Positions 8,892 through 18,641 of a stretch of 64,000 nt of DNA are shown in pieces. The position numbers and the translations under genes were made by a program. The first letter of the stretch is position 1, and each line of letters starts with the position of its first letter. The notes beneath the pieces are model-generated. The model had not been told where the DNA came from. It saw only the letters and a list, made by a program, of their open reading frames with translations, and ran no database searches. Location: positions 124,001-188,000 of the forward strand of contig NZ_JAENKV010000001.1 of the NCBI RefSeq assembly GCF_016599045.1. Direction: 5' to 3'. The DNA comes from Campylobacter sp. TTU_617. GTDB taxonomy: Bacteria > Campylobacterota > Campylobacteria > Campylobacterales > Campylobacteraceae.

Positions 8892-9422
8892 TTAAAATTT
8901 ATTTTGTTTTCTCCATTTATAAGGTTCTATAGGATTTTTATCTTCCCAAAGACCTAAATGATTTTTTTGTGCGAATTTTTGATCTTTTGTATAAATATCA
9001 CTATAAAAACTATATGACCAAGCAAAACCTTTAGAAACCATTATTTGATTAATATCTAAATTATCAAATTCTACAATTGCTAAAATTCTATCATAAATAT
9101 CTTTATCTTTATAAATTATTTTAACCTTCTTATCTTGAATTATTGATCTAAGATAATTTTTAGCTTCTATTCCAAATTTTTGTTTAAGTTCTGGAGCATC
9201 AATTCCGAAAAGTCTTATTTTATTTTTATCCCCTTTTAAATTTAAAACTTCTATAGTATCTCCATCTATAACTTTTATAACTTTTGCATCAAAAGATTTT
9301 GTTTGTGCTATAAAACTCTCTATAAAAATTAATATAAATATCAAAATTAAAAAAGAAAAAAATTTCTTAGGATCACTTAAAATTTTTCTTAAATTTAATA
9401 TTTTTTCAATATTTAATCTCAT
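8892..9422 (-). CDS. Staphylococcal-nuclease-like protein (TNase family), membrane-anchored or secreted
   Basis: The 176-residue protein has a hydrophobic segment at about residues 23-38 (signal or anchor) and then one SNase domain. Visible catalytic-type motifs are VIDGDTIEV, IRLFGIDAPELKQKFG (Arg and Asp of the active site) and KDKDIYDRILAIV (second Arg). The C-terminal GLWEDKNPIEPYKWRK is typical of bacterial secreted members. Such enzymes cut DNA and RNA with Ca2+. It is the neighbour of the small lipoprotein, as in C. jejuni (Cj0979). The role may be DNA scavenging or limiting uptake; this is inference. Confidence 0.9.
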   Translation of the reverse strand: MRLNIEKILNLRKILSDPKKFFSFLILIFILIFIESFIAQTKSFDAKVIKVIDGDTIEVLNLKGDKNKIRLFGIDAPELKQKFGIEAKNYLRSIIQDKKVKIIYKDKDIYDRILAIVEFDNLDINQIMVSKGFAWSYSFYSDIYTKDQKFAQKNHLGLWEDKNPIEPYKWRKQNKF

Positions 9423-9448
9423 TTTAAACCCAAAAAATAAAAATTATG

Positions 9449-9472
9449 TATAATTTTATCTAACAAAAGGAG
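9449..9472 (+). promoter_or_regulatory. Promoter and ribosome binding site for pepD
   Basis: TATAAT at 9449-9454, preceded by TG, is followed by AAGGAG at 9467-9472, six bases from the ATG at 9478. Confidence 0.6.
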
Positions 9473-9477
9473 TTAAA

Positions 9478-10746
9478 ATGCAAAATATCATAAAAAATTT
9501 TAAAAAATTATGTGAAATACCGCATTGTAGCTATGAAACAAATCAAATGAGAGATTTTTTAAATGCTTATGCCAAAGAAAAAAACTTTAAAGTAAATATT
9601 GATTTAGCTGGTAATATTCACTGCATCAAAGGCGATCCTAAAATTTGTTTACAAAGTCATTATGATATGGTCTGTATGGGAAATGCCCCAAAAATAGAAG
9701 TTTATGAAGATAATGGTTATTTAAAAGCTAAAGATTCATCTTTAGGAGCTGATAATGGCATCGGGATAGCTATAATGCTAGAAGCAATGCAAAAATTTTC
9801 AAATTTAGAATGTCTTTTTACTAATAATGAAGAAGTTGGACTTATGGGGGTTAATGATTTAGAACATAAACTTCATTCTAAAATGCTTTTAAATCTAGAT
9901 CACGAAAATGAGAATGAAATCATTATAGGTTGTGCTGGCGGAGTAGATATTGAAGCTTTTTTAGAATATGAAACAAAAGAATATTTTGGAAAAGTTTATG
10001 AACTAAGTGCAATAAATTTTAATGGGGGTCATTCTGGCATTGATATTATTGATAATCCAAAAAGCTCCATAAAGGAAATGGCTCGTTTTATTAAAGAAAA
10101 TAAAGGAAAAATTATAAATTTTGAAGGCGGAGAAAGAGTAAATTCTATACCAAAATATGCAAAAGCTTTAGTATTATTTGATAATGATGTTAAGTCAAAT
10201 AAATATATTCATTGTCAATTTATAGAAGAAAGAAAAGAAAAAATATGTTTAAAATCTGATATTTTACTTAACGTTTTAATTTCTTTTTCTCAAGGAGTTA
10301 GAAGCTTTAATAAAACATTAGATATAGTTCAAACAAGTATTAATTTAGCTATTTTAAAAATGAGTGAACAAGAAATAAGAATTAGTCTTTTTGCAAGATC
10401 AAATTTATTAGAAGATTTAAAACAAGTTGAATTTGAAACTTTAACACTTTTTGAAGCCTTTAATTTTAAAGCCCGATCTTTTAATTTTTATCCACCATGG
10501 GAAGGAAAAGAAAATGAGCTTAGCGATAACTTATTAAAAATATTTAAAAAAGAAAATAAAAATATTAAAATTTCAGCAATACACGCAGGTTTAGAATGCG
10601 GGATTATCGAAAAAAAACAAAAAATTTTATGTTGTTCTATAGGACCAAATATATATAATCCACATTCTACAGACGAAAGATGCGAACTTGCTTCAGTTGA
10701 AAGAATATCAAAAATTGTTTTTGAACTTTTAAAAAATTATCAATAA
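9478..10746 (+). CDS. pepD: Aminoacyl-histidine dipeptidase PepD (M20 family)
   Basis: The 422-residue protein is an M20C-type metallopeptidase that hydrolyses dipeptides such as X-His in the cytoplasm. Zinc-site motifs are in order: SHYDMV (His61, Asp63), SSLGADNGIGIA, NNEEVGLMG with the catalytic Glu pair, LDHEN, and the late AIHAGLECG and NPHSTDERCE. The lid domain contains INFNGGHSGIDI. It is shorter than E. coli PepD (485) but complete. It stands alone with its own promoter and a hairpin after its stop. Confidence 0.92.
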   Translation: MQNIIKNFKKLCEIPHCSYETNQMRDFLNAYAKEKNFKVNIDLAGNIHCIKGDPKICLQSHYDMVCMGNAPKIEVYEDNGYLKAKDSSLGADNGIGIAIMLEAMQKFSNLECLFTNNEEVGLMGVNDLEHKLHSKMLLNLDHENENEIIIGCAGGVDIEAFLEYETKEYFGKVYELSAINFNGGHSGIDIIDNPKSSIKEMARFIKENKGKIINFEGGERVNSIPKYAKALVLFDNDVKSNKYIHCQFIEERKEKICLKSDILLNVLISFSQGVRSFNKTLDIVQTSINLAILKMSEQEIRISLFARSNLLEDLKQVEFETLTLFEAFNFKARSFNFYPPWEGKENELSDNLLKIFKKENKNIKISAIHAGLECGIIEKKQKILCCSIGPNIYNPHSTDERCELASVERISKIVFELLKNYQ

Positions 10747-11985
10747 TTAAAATATATTTCTTGCATTTTTTGCAAGAAAATATTTTAATAAAAACACACA
10801 AACTAAGGCACTAGAACCTACAAAAATAAAATAAAATTTTAAATAAGTATTAAAAAATAAATCTACTATAAAAGGGGTTATAAAACTTAAAATAGCATAA
10901 GAAATATTATAAGCAAAAGAAAGACCACTAAATTTTAATTCATTTTTAAAAATTTGAGTCATAAACACAGGTGCAAAAGTTACAATCCCTTGAGAAAAAC
11001 AAGCTAAAAAATAAAATAAAATAAAATAATCATTATATAAAGAAAATGATAAAGAAAATACAATAAACATTAAGCTAAATATAATACAAATTTTATAAGA
11101 TCCAAAAAATTTAGCCAAAATTCCTTGTATCAATGATCCCATCATCAAAATAAAAATTGCCCAATTTTGGATATAAAGAGCTTCCATGTTATTTAGAGAT
11201 AAAACTTTATGAAAATATTTTGGCAATATCATTAAAGTTGCAATAGCACTTGTTAATACTACGCTCATTAAAAAACAAACAAGCATACTAGTTTTATGGG
11301 TTTTAAAAGCTTGTTTAAGAGGAAATTTTAAAATTTGATTATTCTTTTTTATTTTCTCAAAAATAGGAGTTTCATCAAGATGTTTTCTTAAAAAAAGTGC
11401 TAAAAATCCAAATATTGCACTTATAATAAAAGGAATTCTCCAAGCATAAGATTCTAAATCATTTTCACTAAAAGTATTTTTTAAAATAATAAATGTTAAA
11501 CCACCCAACAATAAACCAAATGTCAAAGTCATAGAAATAAAACCTAAAGCTAAGGGTATTTGCCTACCTCTAACAAACTCACTTACAAACACCCAAGAAC
11601 CACTCACTTCAGCACCTATTGCTAAACCTTGTAAAATTCTCATAAAAAACAAAATAATGGGTGCTATAATTCCTATGCTTTCATAATTAGGTAAAAAAGC
11701 AATAACAAAATTAGGCAGAATCATCAAAAGCATACTTATATAAAAGATTTTTTTACGCCCTACTTTATCACCAAAATGCCCCATAAAAATAGCACCCAAA
11801 GGGCGTATTAAATAAGCAATACCAAATAACAAATAAGAGCTGAATTTTAAAAAAGATTCATCTTGAGGAGGAAAAAAAATTTTAATAAAGATATCAAGAA
11901 AAAAAACAAATAAAATGAAATCATAAAATTCTAAAATGCCTCCTAAAGAGGCATAAACAATATTTTTTATTTTTTTATTTTTCAT
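10747..11985 (-). CDS. MFS transporter of the metabolite/H+ symporter type
   Basis: The 412-residue protein has about twelve membrane helices and the MFS loop motif GHFGDKVGRKK between helices 2 and 3. The helix IRPLGAIFMG precedes it and RILQGLAIGAEVSGS is in helix 4, as in the MHS subfamily (ProP, ShiA, KgtP, CitA). The substrate cannot be read from the sequence; related proteins carry organic acids or betaine/proline. It lies just after cjaA on the same strand (6 bases), so the two are likely one operon. Confidence 0.88.
   Translation of the reverse strand: MKNKKIKNIVYASLGGILEFYDFILFVFFLDIFIKIFFPPQDESFLKFSSYLLFGIAYLIRPLGAIFMGHFGDKVGRKKIFYISMLLMILPNFVIAFLPNYESIGIIAPIILFFMRILQGLAIGAEVSGSWVFVSEFVRGRQIPLALGFISMTLTFGLLLGGLTFIILKNTFSENDLESYAWRIPFIISAIFGFLALFLRKHLDETPIFEKIKKNNQILKFPLKQAFKTHKTSMLVCFLMSVVLTSAIATLMILPKYFHKVLSLNNMEALYIQNWAIFILMMGSLIQGILAKFFGSYKICIIFSLMFIVFSLSFSLYNDYFILFYFLACFSQGIVTFAPVFMTQIFKNELKFSGLSFAYNISYAILSFITPFIVDLFFNTYLKFYFIFVGSSALVCVFLLKYFLAKNARNIF
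10757..10779 (+). terminator. Hairpin between pepD and the MFS gene
   Basis: TTTCTTGCA and TGCAAGAAA pair perfectly around a five-T loop, with further A/T pairing outside. It follows the pepD stop and overlaps the end of the convergent MFS gene, so it could end pepD transcription. Confidence 0.5.
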
Positions 11986-11991
11986 TAAAAA

Positions 11992-12822
11992 TTAAATTTT
12001 TCCACCCTCTATAACAACATCTTCAGCGCTTATATCACTTGAAAAATGATCTTTAAGTGTTGCTTCATAGTCTTTGTGAAAAAACTGCTCATTAGAAAGC
12101 TTTATAATTAAATTATCAAGAAATTCTTTTAACTGTATATCACCTTTTTTAACAGCTGGAGCTATTACATCATGATTGCCTAAGTCCTTAATCGCCATTT
12201 TAAAATCAGGATGATTTTTAACCCAAGCAAAAAGCAGAGTATTATCATGACTTAAGGCATCTCCCCTTTTATCAAGCAAAGCAGCAAAAGTTTCTGTATT
12301 TTGATCATATTTTAAAGTTCTAATATTAGGATAATTTTCTGTAAAATATGCATCAGCTGTTGTGCCTTTATTGAGCAATAAAGTTTTATCATTTAAATCT
12401 TCAATTTTAGATATAGTAGAATCTTTAGGCACGACTACTCCAAGAGAAACTTTCATATAAGGCAAGGCAAAATCAACTTGTTCTTCTCTTTGGGGTGTTT
12501 TAGTAAAATTTGCCAATATAATATCAACTTTATTAGATTTTAAAAACTCAACACGATTAGCTGCTTCAACAAGAACAAAATGAACTTTATTTTCATCACC
12601 AAAAAGCTCTTTGGCAATACGCTTAGCAAAATAAACATCATAACCTTGATTTTCACCTTTTTCATCTATATAACCAAAGGGAGGTTTATCTCCAAAAACC
12701 CCTATTCTTACAAAGCCATTCTTTTTAATTTGCTCCAAAGAATTTGTATTATTAGAATCAAAACAAGCTGATAAAATCAATGATGAAATTATCATTAAAA
12801 AATATAAAAATACTTTTTTCAT
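11992..12822 (-). CDS. cjaA: Cysteine-binding lipoprotein CjaA (ABC transporter)
   Basis: The 276-residue family 3 solute-binding protein has a lipoprotein signal (lipobox LSAC, Cys20). Its ligand domain includes VRIGVFGDKPPFGYIDEKG, NRVEFLKSNKVDIILANFT and LNKGTTADAYF. C. jejuni CjaA (Cj0982c) is a surface-exposed antigen whose structure showed bound cysteine, so L-cysteine uptake is the likely role. No permease or ATPase gene is adjacent; a partner must be elsewhere. It is the first gene before the MFS carrier. Confidence 0.93.
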   Translation of the reverse strand: MKKVFLYFLMIISSLILSACFDSNNTNSLEQIKKNGFVRIGVFGDKPPFGYIDEKGENQGYDVYFAKRIAKELFGDENKVHFVLVEAANRVEFLKSNKVDIILANFTKTPQREEQVDFALPYMKVSLGVVVPKDSTISKIEDLNDKTLLLNKGTTADAYFTENYPNIRTLKYDQNTETFAALLDKRGDALSHDNTLLFAWVKNHPDFKMAIKDLGNHDVIAPAVKKGDIQLKEFLDNLIIKLSNEQFFHKDYEATLKDHFSSDISAEDVVIEGGKI

Positions 12823-12901
12823 AAATAAACCTTTCTTTTAATAAATGAAGCTTACTATATAAAAAAAGTGTAAACAAAAATAAATTTTATAATTTATTTT
12901 A

Positions 12902-13684
12902 TCATTTAAAAGTAGTTCCACCATCTACAATAAAAGTATGACCACTTACCCAACTTGCTTTAGATGAACAAAGAAATAAACATGCACCAGCTAAATCTTC
13001 TGGCTGTCCCATACGATTTAAAGGGCTTAGATTAATTGTGGCTTGTTTTACTTCTTCATAATTTGTAAAAGCCCTTAAAGCATCTGTTTCTATTGGACCA
13101 CCGCTTACTACATTTACGCGTATATTTTTTTCTCCTAATTCGGTAGCAGCATATCTTGCCATAGCTTCTACTGCAGCCTTTGCAGTGCCATGCCCTGCAT
13201 AATTTTCTATATAAACTAAATTTCCAGTTGATGAGATAGAAATAATACTTCCTCCCCCTACTTTCTCCATTCTTTTAGCAGCTTCTTGAGAGCCAACAAC
13301 AAAAGCATTGACAGTTGCTGTAAAGATATTATTGATTCCTCTTGGTTTAAGTTTCATAAATTTAGTATATCCACCAACTACTGCACGTCCAGAAATAATA
13401 GCATTGGAAATAAAAAAATCTACCCTATCAAAATCTTGATCAATTTTTTCAAAAAGTTCTTTATAAGTTTCTGGCTCTAAAATATTAAATTCATAAGCTC
13501 TAGCTTTGATATTGAAATTATCTTCTAAATCTTTTACTATATCTTTAGCTAATTCAGCATTAGAATTATAAGTAAAAGCTACATTTACGCCCATTTTTGC
13601 AAATTCATATACGATAGCTTTTCCTATACCTCTTGTTCCGCCACTAATTACTAAAGTTTTTCCTAAAAATTCATTATTCATCAA
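12902..13684 (-). CDS. Short-chain dehydrogenase, FabL-like enoyl-ACP reductase
   Basis: The 260-residue Rossmann enzyme starts with the cofactor motif [11 protein letters not shown]. Its active site reads YAGHGTAK, a Tyr-x6-Lys pattern. This is the spacing of enoyl-ACP reductases (FabI/FabL), not the Tyr-x3-Lys of ordinary SDRs. The end GHTFIVDGG is the usual SDR C-terminus. FabL uses NADPH in the last step of fatty acid elongation. Campylobacter also has FabI, so the true substrate is uncertain. Its start overlaps dapA by four bases within a long minus-strand operon. Confidence 0.85.
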   Translation of the reverse strand: MMNNEFLGKTLVISGGTRGIGKAIVYEFAKMGVNVAFTYNSNAELAKDIVKDLEDNFNIKARAYEFNILEPETYKELFEKIDQDFDRVDFFISNAIISGRAVVGGYTKFMKLKPRGINNIFTATVNAFVVGSQEAAKRMEKVGGGSIISISSTGNLVYIENYAGHGTAKAAVEAMARYAATELGEKNIRVNVVSGGPIETDALRAFTNYEEVKQATINLSPLNRMGQPEDLAGACLFLCSSKASWVSGHTFIVDGGTTFK

Positions 13685-14571
13685 AATCCTTTAATGTTAT
13701 AATTTTTTAATATATTTTCAATTTTTTTAAAATTTTCATTACTTGGAGAGCAAAGAGGTAAACGAAATTCTAAAGAATCTATAAGCCCCATAATAAACAT
13801 TGCTGTTTTAATAGGGATAGGATTACTCTCACAAAATAACACTTTATTTATATTATAAAGTTTATCATTAATTTCCTTAGCTAAATTATAATTACCTTTT
13901 AAAGCTTCATGAGTTAACAAAGAAATTTGATCAGGTAATAAATTTGAACTTACAGAAATAACACCTTTACCTCCATTAGCAAGGATAGGATAATTAATAA
14001 CATCATCACCGCTAATTAAAACAATATCTGGCTCATTAGCCAATAGATCAACGCATTTTTCAATATTTCCACTAGCCTCTTTTACGCCGAAAATATTATC
14101 ACAATCTTTAAAAAGCTTTATTATAGTATCTGTTACAATTTCACAGCCTGTTCTACTTGGAACATTATATAGTAACATAGGAATTTCTATACTATTTGCT
14201 ATATTTTTATAATGTTCATAAAGTCCTTTTTGGGTTGGCTTGTTGTAATAAGGTGTAACACTTAAAATACCATCAGCTCCACATTTTTGTGCAAATTTAG
14301 CTAAATCGATAGCTTCGTGAGTAGCATTGCTTCCTGCACCTGCTAAAACTTTAACAGAAGTATTTTTACACGTTGCAACAGCAAGCTCTATACAAGTTTT
14401 ATGCTCATTATGGGTTAAAGTTGCACTTTCTCCTGTTGTTCCTACTGGAACTAAAACATCTATACCGTTATTAATTTGTCTTTTGATAAGTTTGATATAA
14501 TTTTGTTCATCAATTTTACCATTTTTAAAAGGGGTGATTAAAGCAGTCATTGCTCCGATTAAATTCATCAT
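13681..14571 (-). CDS. dapA: 4-hydroxy-tetrahydrodipicolinate synthase DapA
   Basis: The 296-residue TIM-barrel aldolase condenses pyruvate with aspartate semialdehyde, the first committed step to lysine and meso-diaminopimelate for peptidoglycan. Motifs are [25 protein letters not shown], the Tyr in LYNVPSRTG, and the Schiff-base Lys in FGVKEASG. Two ATGs are in tandem at the start (14571 and 14568), overlapping the stop of the M16 peptidase gene, so translation is probably coupled. Confidence 0.96.
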   Translation of the reverse strand: MMNLIGAMTALITPFKNGKIDEQNYIKLIKRQINNGIDVLVPVGTTGESATLTHNEHKTCIELAVATCKNTSVKVLAGAGSNATHEAIDLAKFAQKCGADGILSVTPYYNKPTQKGLYEHYKNIANSIEIPMLLYNVPSRTGCEIVTDTIIKLFKDCDNIFGVKEASGNIEKCVDLLANEPDIVLISGDDVINYPILANGGKGVISVSSNLLPDQISLLTHEALKGNYNLAKEINDKLYNINKVLFCESNPIPIKTAMFIMGLIDSLEFRLPLCSPSNENFKKIENILKNYNIKGF

Positions 14572-15809
14572 TTTTTCCTTAAGATCATTGTGGTAGAATT
14601 ATTATCATTAAAATATTTTTTAGCACACTTTATTAAATCATCTATAGTTAAATTTTCAATATCTGTTTCATAATTTAAAAGAGGTTTTAAATCTCCTCTT
14701 GCCAAATAAGAACCAAAAAGATTTGAGACTTCAGTTGCAGTGCTAAGCGAAAATATAAAATCACTTTTAGTATTATTTTTTATTTTTTCTAAATCTTTTA
14801 TTGAAATTTCCCCATTTTTTATATTATTAATAATTTTCCACAATTCCTTCTCAACTTGTTCAGCTTTGATATTTAAATTACAATTGCAAATAAAAATAAA
14901 TAAATTTTCATCAATGGTATCATTAACAAAAGCGTAATAATCATTGATTAAATTTAATTTATCTACAAGAATTTCATTCATTAAAGAACTTTTCCCATTA
15001 CCCAAAAGTTCAGCTAAAGCATTAAGAGCTGGAATATCTTTATGTTTAAAATTAGGAATTTTAAAACCGATGGCAAGAATTTGGGTTTGAGAATTTTTTT
15101 TAAGAACTATTCTTTTGGGACCATCTTGTTTTGGTTCTTTCATATAAATCTTTGGAATAATTTTTGTATTTTTTATATTTTCAAAATATTTTTTAGCCTG
15201 ATTAAAAACTTCTTTGCTATCAATATCACCGCTTACAAGTAAAATAGCATTTTTAGGCTGATAATAAGTCTTGTGAAATTCTCTAATATCTTCTATTGTC
15301 CAATTTTCAATATCTCTTAAAAACCCAATAGGAGTCCAATGATAAGGATGATAAATAAAAGCATGATTAAAAAGTCTAAAATACAAATATCCTAAAGGAT
15401 TATTATCTGTTCTCCATCTACGTTCTTCTAAAACAACTTTTCTCTCCGGTTGAAACTCTTCATCTTTTAAAGTTAAATTTTGCATTAATTCTGCAAAAAG
15501 CTCTAAAGCTTTATTTAAATTTTTTTTAGCACATTTAATATAATAATGCGTATAATCAAAACCTGTACTAGCATTATCTACACCACCAAATCCTTTGATA
15601 ATTTCATCAAATTCTCCAGCTTTTAAATTTTTAGTACTTTTAAAATTTAAATGCTCAAGCATATGTGCGATACCGCTTTTACCTATAAATTCGTTTCTAG
15701 AGCCTACTTTATAAAAAATATCAACACTAATAACTTCGCTATTCTTATTTACAGGTAATGCATAGACTTCAAGTTTATTTTTTAGACTTATTTTTTTAAA
15801 ATCAATCAT
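14568..15809 (-). CDS. M16 family zinc metallopeptidase
   Basis: The 413-residue protein has an inverted zinc motif HMLEH near residues 48-52. The distal Glu is in the later [10 protein letters not shown] helix, and the second M16 half ([20 protein letters not shown]) lacks the zinc residues. This is the usual one-polypeptide active-plus-inactive layout. No signal peptide is seen, so it is likely cytoplasmic; the substrate is unknown. It overlaps pyrD and dapA by a few bases in the same operon. Confidence 0.9.
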   Translation of the reverse strand: MIDFKKISLKNKLEVYALPVNKNSEVISVDIFYKVGSRNEFIGKSGIAHMLEHLNFKSTKNLKAGEFDEIIKGFGGVDNASTGFDYTHYYIKCAKKNLNKALELFAELMQNLTLKDEEFQPERKVVLEERRWRTDNNPLGYLYFRLFNHAFIYHPYHWTPIGFLRDIENWTIEDIREFHKTYYQPKNAILLVSGDIDSKEVFNQAKKYFENIKNTKIIPKIYMKEPKQDGPKRIVLKKNSQTQILAIGFKIPNFKHKDIPALNALAELLGNGKSSLMNEILVDKLNLINDYYAFVNDTIDENLFIFICNCNLNIKAEQVEKELWKIINNIKNGEISIKDLEKIKNNTKSDFIFSLSTATEVSNLFGSYLARGDLKPLLNYETDIENLTIDDLIKCAKKYFNDNNSTTMILRKK

Positions 15810-16858
15810 TTAATATTTACTCCAACTGCTTCGCTAATATGCATAAAACCATCCTCTCTTAATAAAGTAAGCAATTCTTGATTGATATTCCTAACAAGAG
15901 ATGGGCCTTTATAAATAAGCGCTGTAAAAACTTGAATCAAATGGGCGCCATTTTTAATACGCTCATAAGCTTCCCTGCCACTATCAATTCCTCCACAAGA
16001 AATTAAAAGAGTATGAGAAAAAAGCTCTTTGGCTAATTCTTTAAAAAATTTACTGCTCTTTTCTTGTATAAGCTTGCCGCTAATTCCTCCAAAAGTTCTA
16101 CCATTATCAAGTAAAGAATAATCAGTACTTGTATTTGCAATTATAAATCCATTAACACCTTTTTCTATAGCTTTTTTACATAAATCAATAGCTAAAGGTA
16201 TTTCTAAATCAGGAGCTATTTTAATTAAAATTGGTTTTTGGGTAATCTTTTTTGCTTCACTTAATAAATCATTTAAAAAACTATGATTTTGTAAAGATCT
16301 TAAATTTTTAGTATTAGGTGAAGAAATATTAATAATAAAATAATCACATAAATCTTTAAATTCTTTTAATAAAACAAAATAATCTTCTAATGCATTTTCG
16401 CTATTTTTATTTTTTCCTATATTAGCACCCAAAGGCAAAATAAAAGGATAAATTTTAATTAAATTTGAATAAATCTCTTTAGAGCCTTTATTATTAAAAC
16501 CCATGGCATTTTGTATGCTTTCTTGCTTTACTAATCGAAATACTCTTGGTTTTTCATTACCTTCTTGTGCTTTAGGTGTAAAAGTTCCAAATTCTAAAAA
16601 ACCAAATCCTAAAGCACTCAAAGGTCTTATCATGGTTGCATTTTTATCAAAACCTCCAGCCAAACCAACAGGATTGCTAAATTGAAGACCTAATAAATTC
16701 TGACTTAAACTTTCATCTTGAATTATAAAGCGATTAGCTAAAAAACTAAGCGCACCCGGAAAAATGGTATTAAGACTCCTTAAAGAGTATTCAACCAAAT
16801 TATGGGCACATTCTGGATCTAATTTAAAAATTAAAGGCTTTATGTGTTCATAAATCAT
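15806..16858 (-). CDS. pyrD: Dihydroorotate dehydrogenase (quinone), class 2
   Basis: The 350-residue enzyme oxidises dihydroorotate to orotate in pyrimidine synthesis and passes electrons to menaquinone. The N-terminal amphipathic segment (about residues 1-40) is the class 2 membrane-binding extension. Key motifs are NPVGLAGGFDKNA, the substrate region MGFNNKG, the catalytic-Ser segment NISSPNTKNLR, the Lys in PILIKIAPDL, and the FMN site SCGGIDSG. Length fits class 2. It overlaps the M16 gene by four bases. Confidence 0.96.
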   Translation of the reverse strand: MIYEHIKPLIFKLDPECAHNLVEYSLRSLNTIFPGALSFLANRFIIQDESLSQNLLGLQFSNPVGLAGGFDKNATMIRPLSALGFGFLEFGTFTPKAQEGNEKPRVFRLVKQESIQNAMGFNNKGSKEIYSNLIKIYPFILPLGANIGKNKNSENALEDYFVLLKEFKDLCDYFIINISSPNTKNLRSLQNHSFLNDLLSEAKKITQKPILIKIAPDLEIPLAIDLCKKAIEKGVNGFIIANTSTDYSLLDNGRTFGGISGKLIQEKSSKFFKELAKELFSHTLLISCGGIDSGREAYERIKNGAHLIQVFTALIYKGPSLVRNINQELLTLLREDGFMHISEAVGVNIK

Positions 16859-16907
16859 TTTTTTCCTTAAAAATTTTAACTTAAATTCTAACTAAATTAA
16901 AATAAAG

Positions 16908-18641
16908 TTAAGCTTTTATTTTATGTTCTTTGTTTTTAAATTTTTGATAAAGAGTGCAATTTTGCATTAATTCTTGATCGGTTCCAATTGCTAAAACCTT
17001 TCCTTTATCTATCACGGCAATTTTATCAGCATTTTCTATAGTGCTAAGCCTATGAGCAATCATAATGATTAATCTATCTTTTTTTAAATTTTCTATAGTT
17101 TGAACAATAATTTTTTCACTTTCATTATCTAAAGCTGAAGTAGCTTCATCAAAGATAAGCATATTGGGATTCTTATATAAAGCTCTAGCAATAGCAATTC
17201 TTTGTTTTTGACCACCGCTTAAATTTTTACCATTTTCATAAAGCTTTGAATGAATTCCTCCCATTTGCATACTAAATTCATAAGCATTAGCTAATTTTAA
17301 AGCTTCAATCACTTTATTTTCATTAAATTCTTCATTATAAGCAACATTTTGAGCAATAGTATCATTAAAAATATAAATATCTTGGGTAACTAAAGATATT
17401 TTAGATCTTAAAGATTGCAAAGAAAAATCATCTATGGAATGGTTATTGATAAAAATATCTCCTGAATTTCTACTAAAAAAATGAAGAATTAATCCCACAA
17501 TAGAAGATTTTCCTCCCCCGCTAGATCCGACAAAAGCTAAAATCTCTCCTTTATTTAAAGAAAAACTAAGTCCTTTTAAAATTTCTTTTCCATTTTCATA
17601 TGAAAAATAAACATCCTTAAAAACAAGGTTTGAAATATTTTCAAGTTTTTTGTCTCCTCCTTTAATTTCTGGTTTCAAATCCAAAAGATAAAAAGTTCTT
17701 TCACTTGCAACAATAGCAGTTTGCAATACTCCATATAAATAAGAGATCCTTTTTATAGGAGTATAAATCATAAAAAGTGCAGTAATAAAGCTAAAAAACG
17801 TTCCCACGCTCATATTGCCAAGTATAACTTCTCTTCCCCCAACTATAATAACTATAGATACACCCAAAGAACCTATAATCTCCATAATAGGACTTGTTAA
17901 AGAAGTTACACGAACACTTTTTAAAATAACTTTACTTAATTCATCATTTTCTTTTGAAAATCTTAGTTTTTCTTTGGTTTCAGCATTATTTACTTTAATA
18001 ATTTCTATATTAGAAAAAATTTCACTCAAGCGAGATAAAAGATCTGAATTTTTTTCTTGAGTTGTTTTTGCATATTTTTTAAGTTTTTTAGCAAACCAAA
18101 CAAGTGGAAAAATAGCTACTGGCAAAACAATTAAAGCAAAAAAAGCTAAAATTGGACTTTGATAAATTACAACACTTATAAGTCCAATGGCAGTAATTAC
18201 TTCTCTTAAAAAATCAGGAATGATATTAGCCACTACACTTTGCAAAGCATTGATATCATTGGTACAACGACTGATTAACTCCCCTTTTCTATATCGTTTA
18301 AAAAACATCATATCAAGCTTTAAAAGATTTTCGAGTACTCTAGATCTTAATACTCTTAATATATCAATTCCAATAAAACTTGTATAATAGCTTTGCAAAT
18401 AAGCTCCCAAATTTTTAAAAAAATAAACTATAAAAATAAAAAAAGGAGTTATATACAATAAGCTAAGATTTTTATTTACAAAAATATCATCTAAAATTGG
18501 TTTAATTACATAAGCACTTGCAGCGGTTCCTAAAGATGCAAAAAGCATGCCTATAATAGCAAATAAAAAATATTTCCAATATTGCTTATAAAAAGGCTTA
18601 AAACGCATTAAAACATCAATTAAAGTCATTTTTTTATGCAT
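16908..18641 (-). CDS. msbA: ABC-type lipid flippase, MsbA family
   Basis: The likely start is ATG 18641-18639, giving 577 residues and an eight-base overlap with cysS; an upstream in-frame start lies inside cysS and has no better ribosome binding site. Six membrane helices (residues 20-310) are followed by the ATPase domain with [28 protein letters not shown] and LIFDEATSALD. MsbA flips lipid A-core across the inner membrane. Campylobacter has other exporters of this type (for example PglK), so the substrate rests on family resemblance and on the envelope genes nearby. Confidence 0.88.
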   Translation of the reverse strand: MHKKMTLIDVLMRFKPFYKQYWKYFLFAIIGMLFASLGTAASAYVIKPILDDIFVNKNLSLLYITPFFIFIVYFFKNLGAYLQSYYTSFIGIDILRVLRSRVLENLLKLDMMFFKRYRKGELISRCTNDINALQSVVANIIPDFLREVITAIGLISVVIYQSPILAFFALIVLPVAIFPLVWFAKKLKKYAKTTQEKNSDLLSRLSEIFSNIEIIKVNNAETKEKLRFSKENDELSKVILKSVRVTSLTSPIMEIIGSLGVSIVIIVGGREVILGNMSVGTFFSFITALFMIYTPIKRISYLYGVLQTAIVASERTFYLLDLKPEIKGGDKKLENISNLVFKDVYFSYENGKEILKGLSFSLNKGEILAFVGSSGGGKSSIVGLILHFFSRNSGDIFINNHSIDDFSLQSLRSKISLVTQDIYIFNDTIAQNVAYNEEFNENKVIEALKLANAYEFSMQMGGIHSKLYENGKNLSGGQKQRIAIARALYKNPNMLIFDEATSALDNESEKIIVQTIENLKKDRLIIMIAHRLSTIENADKIAVIDKGKVLAIGTDQELMQNCTLYQKFKNKEHKIKA

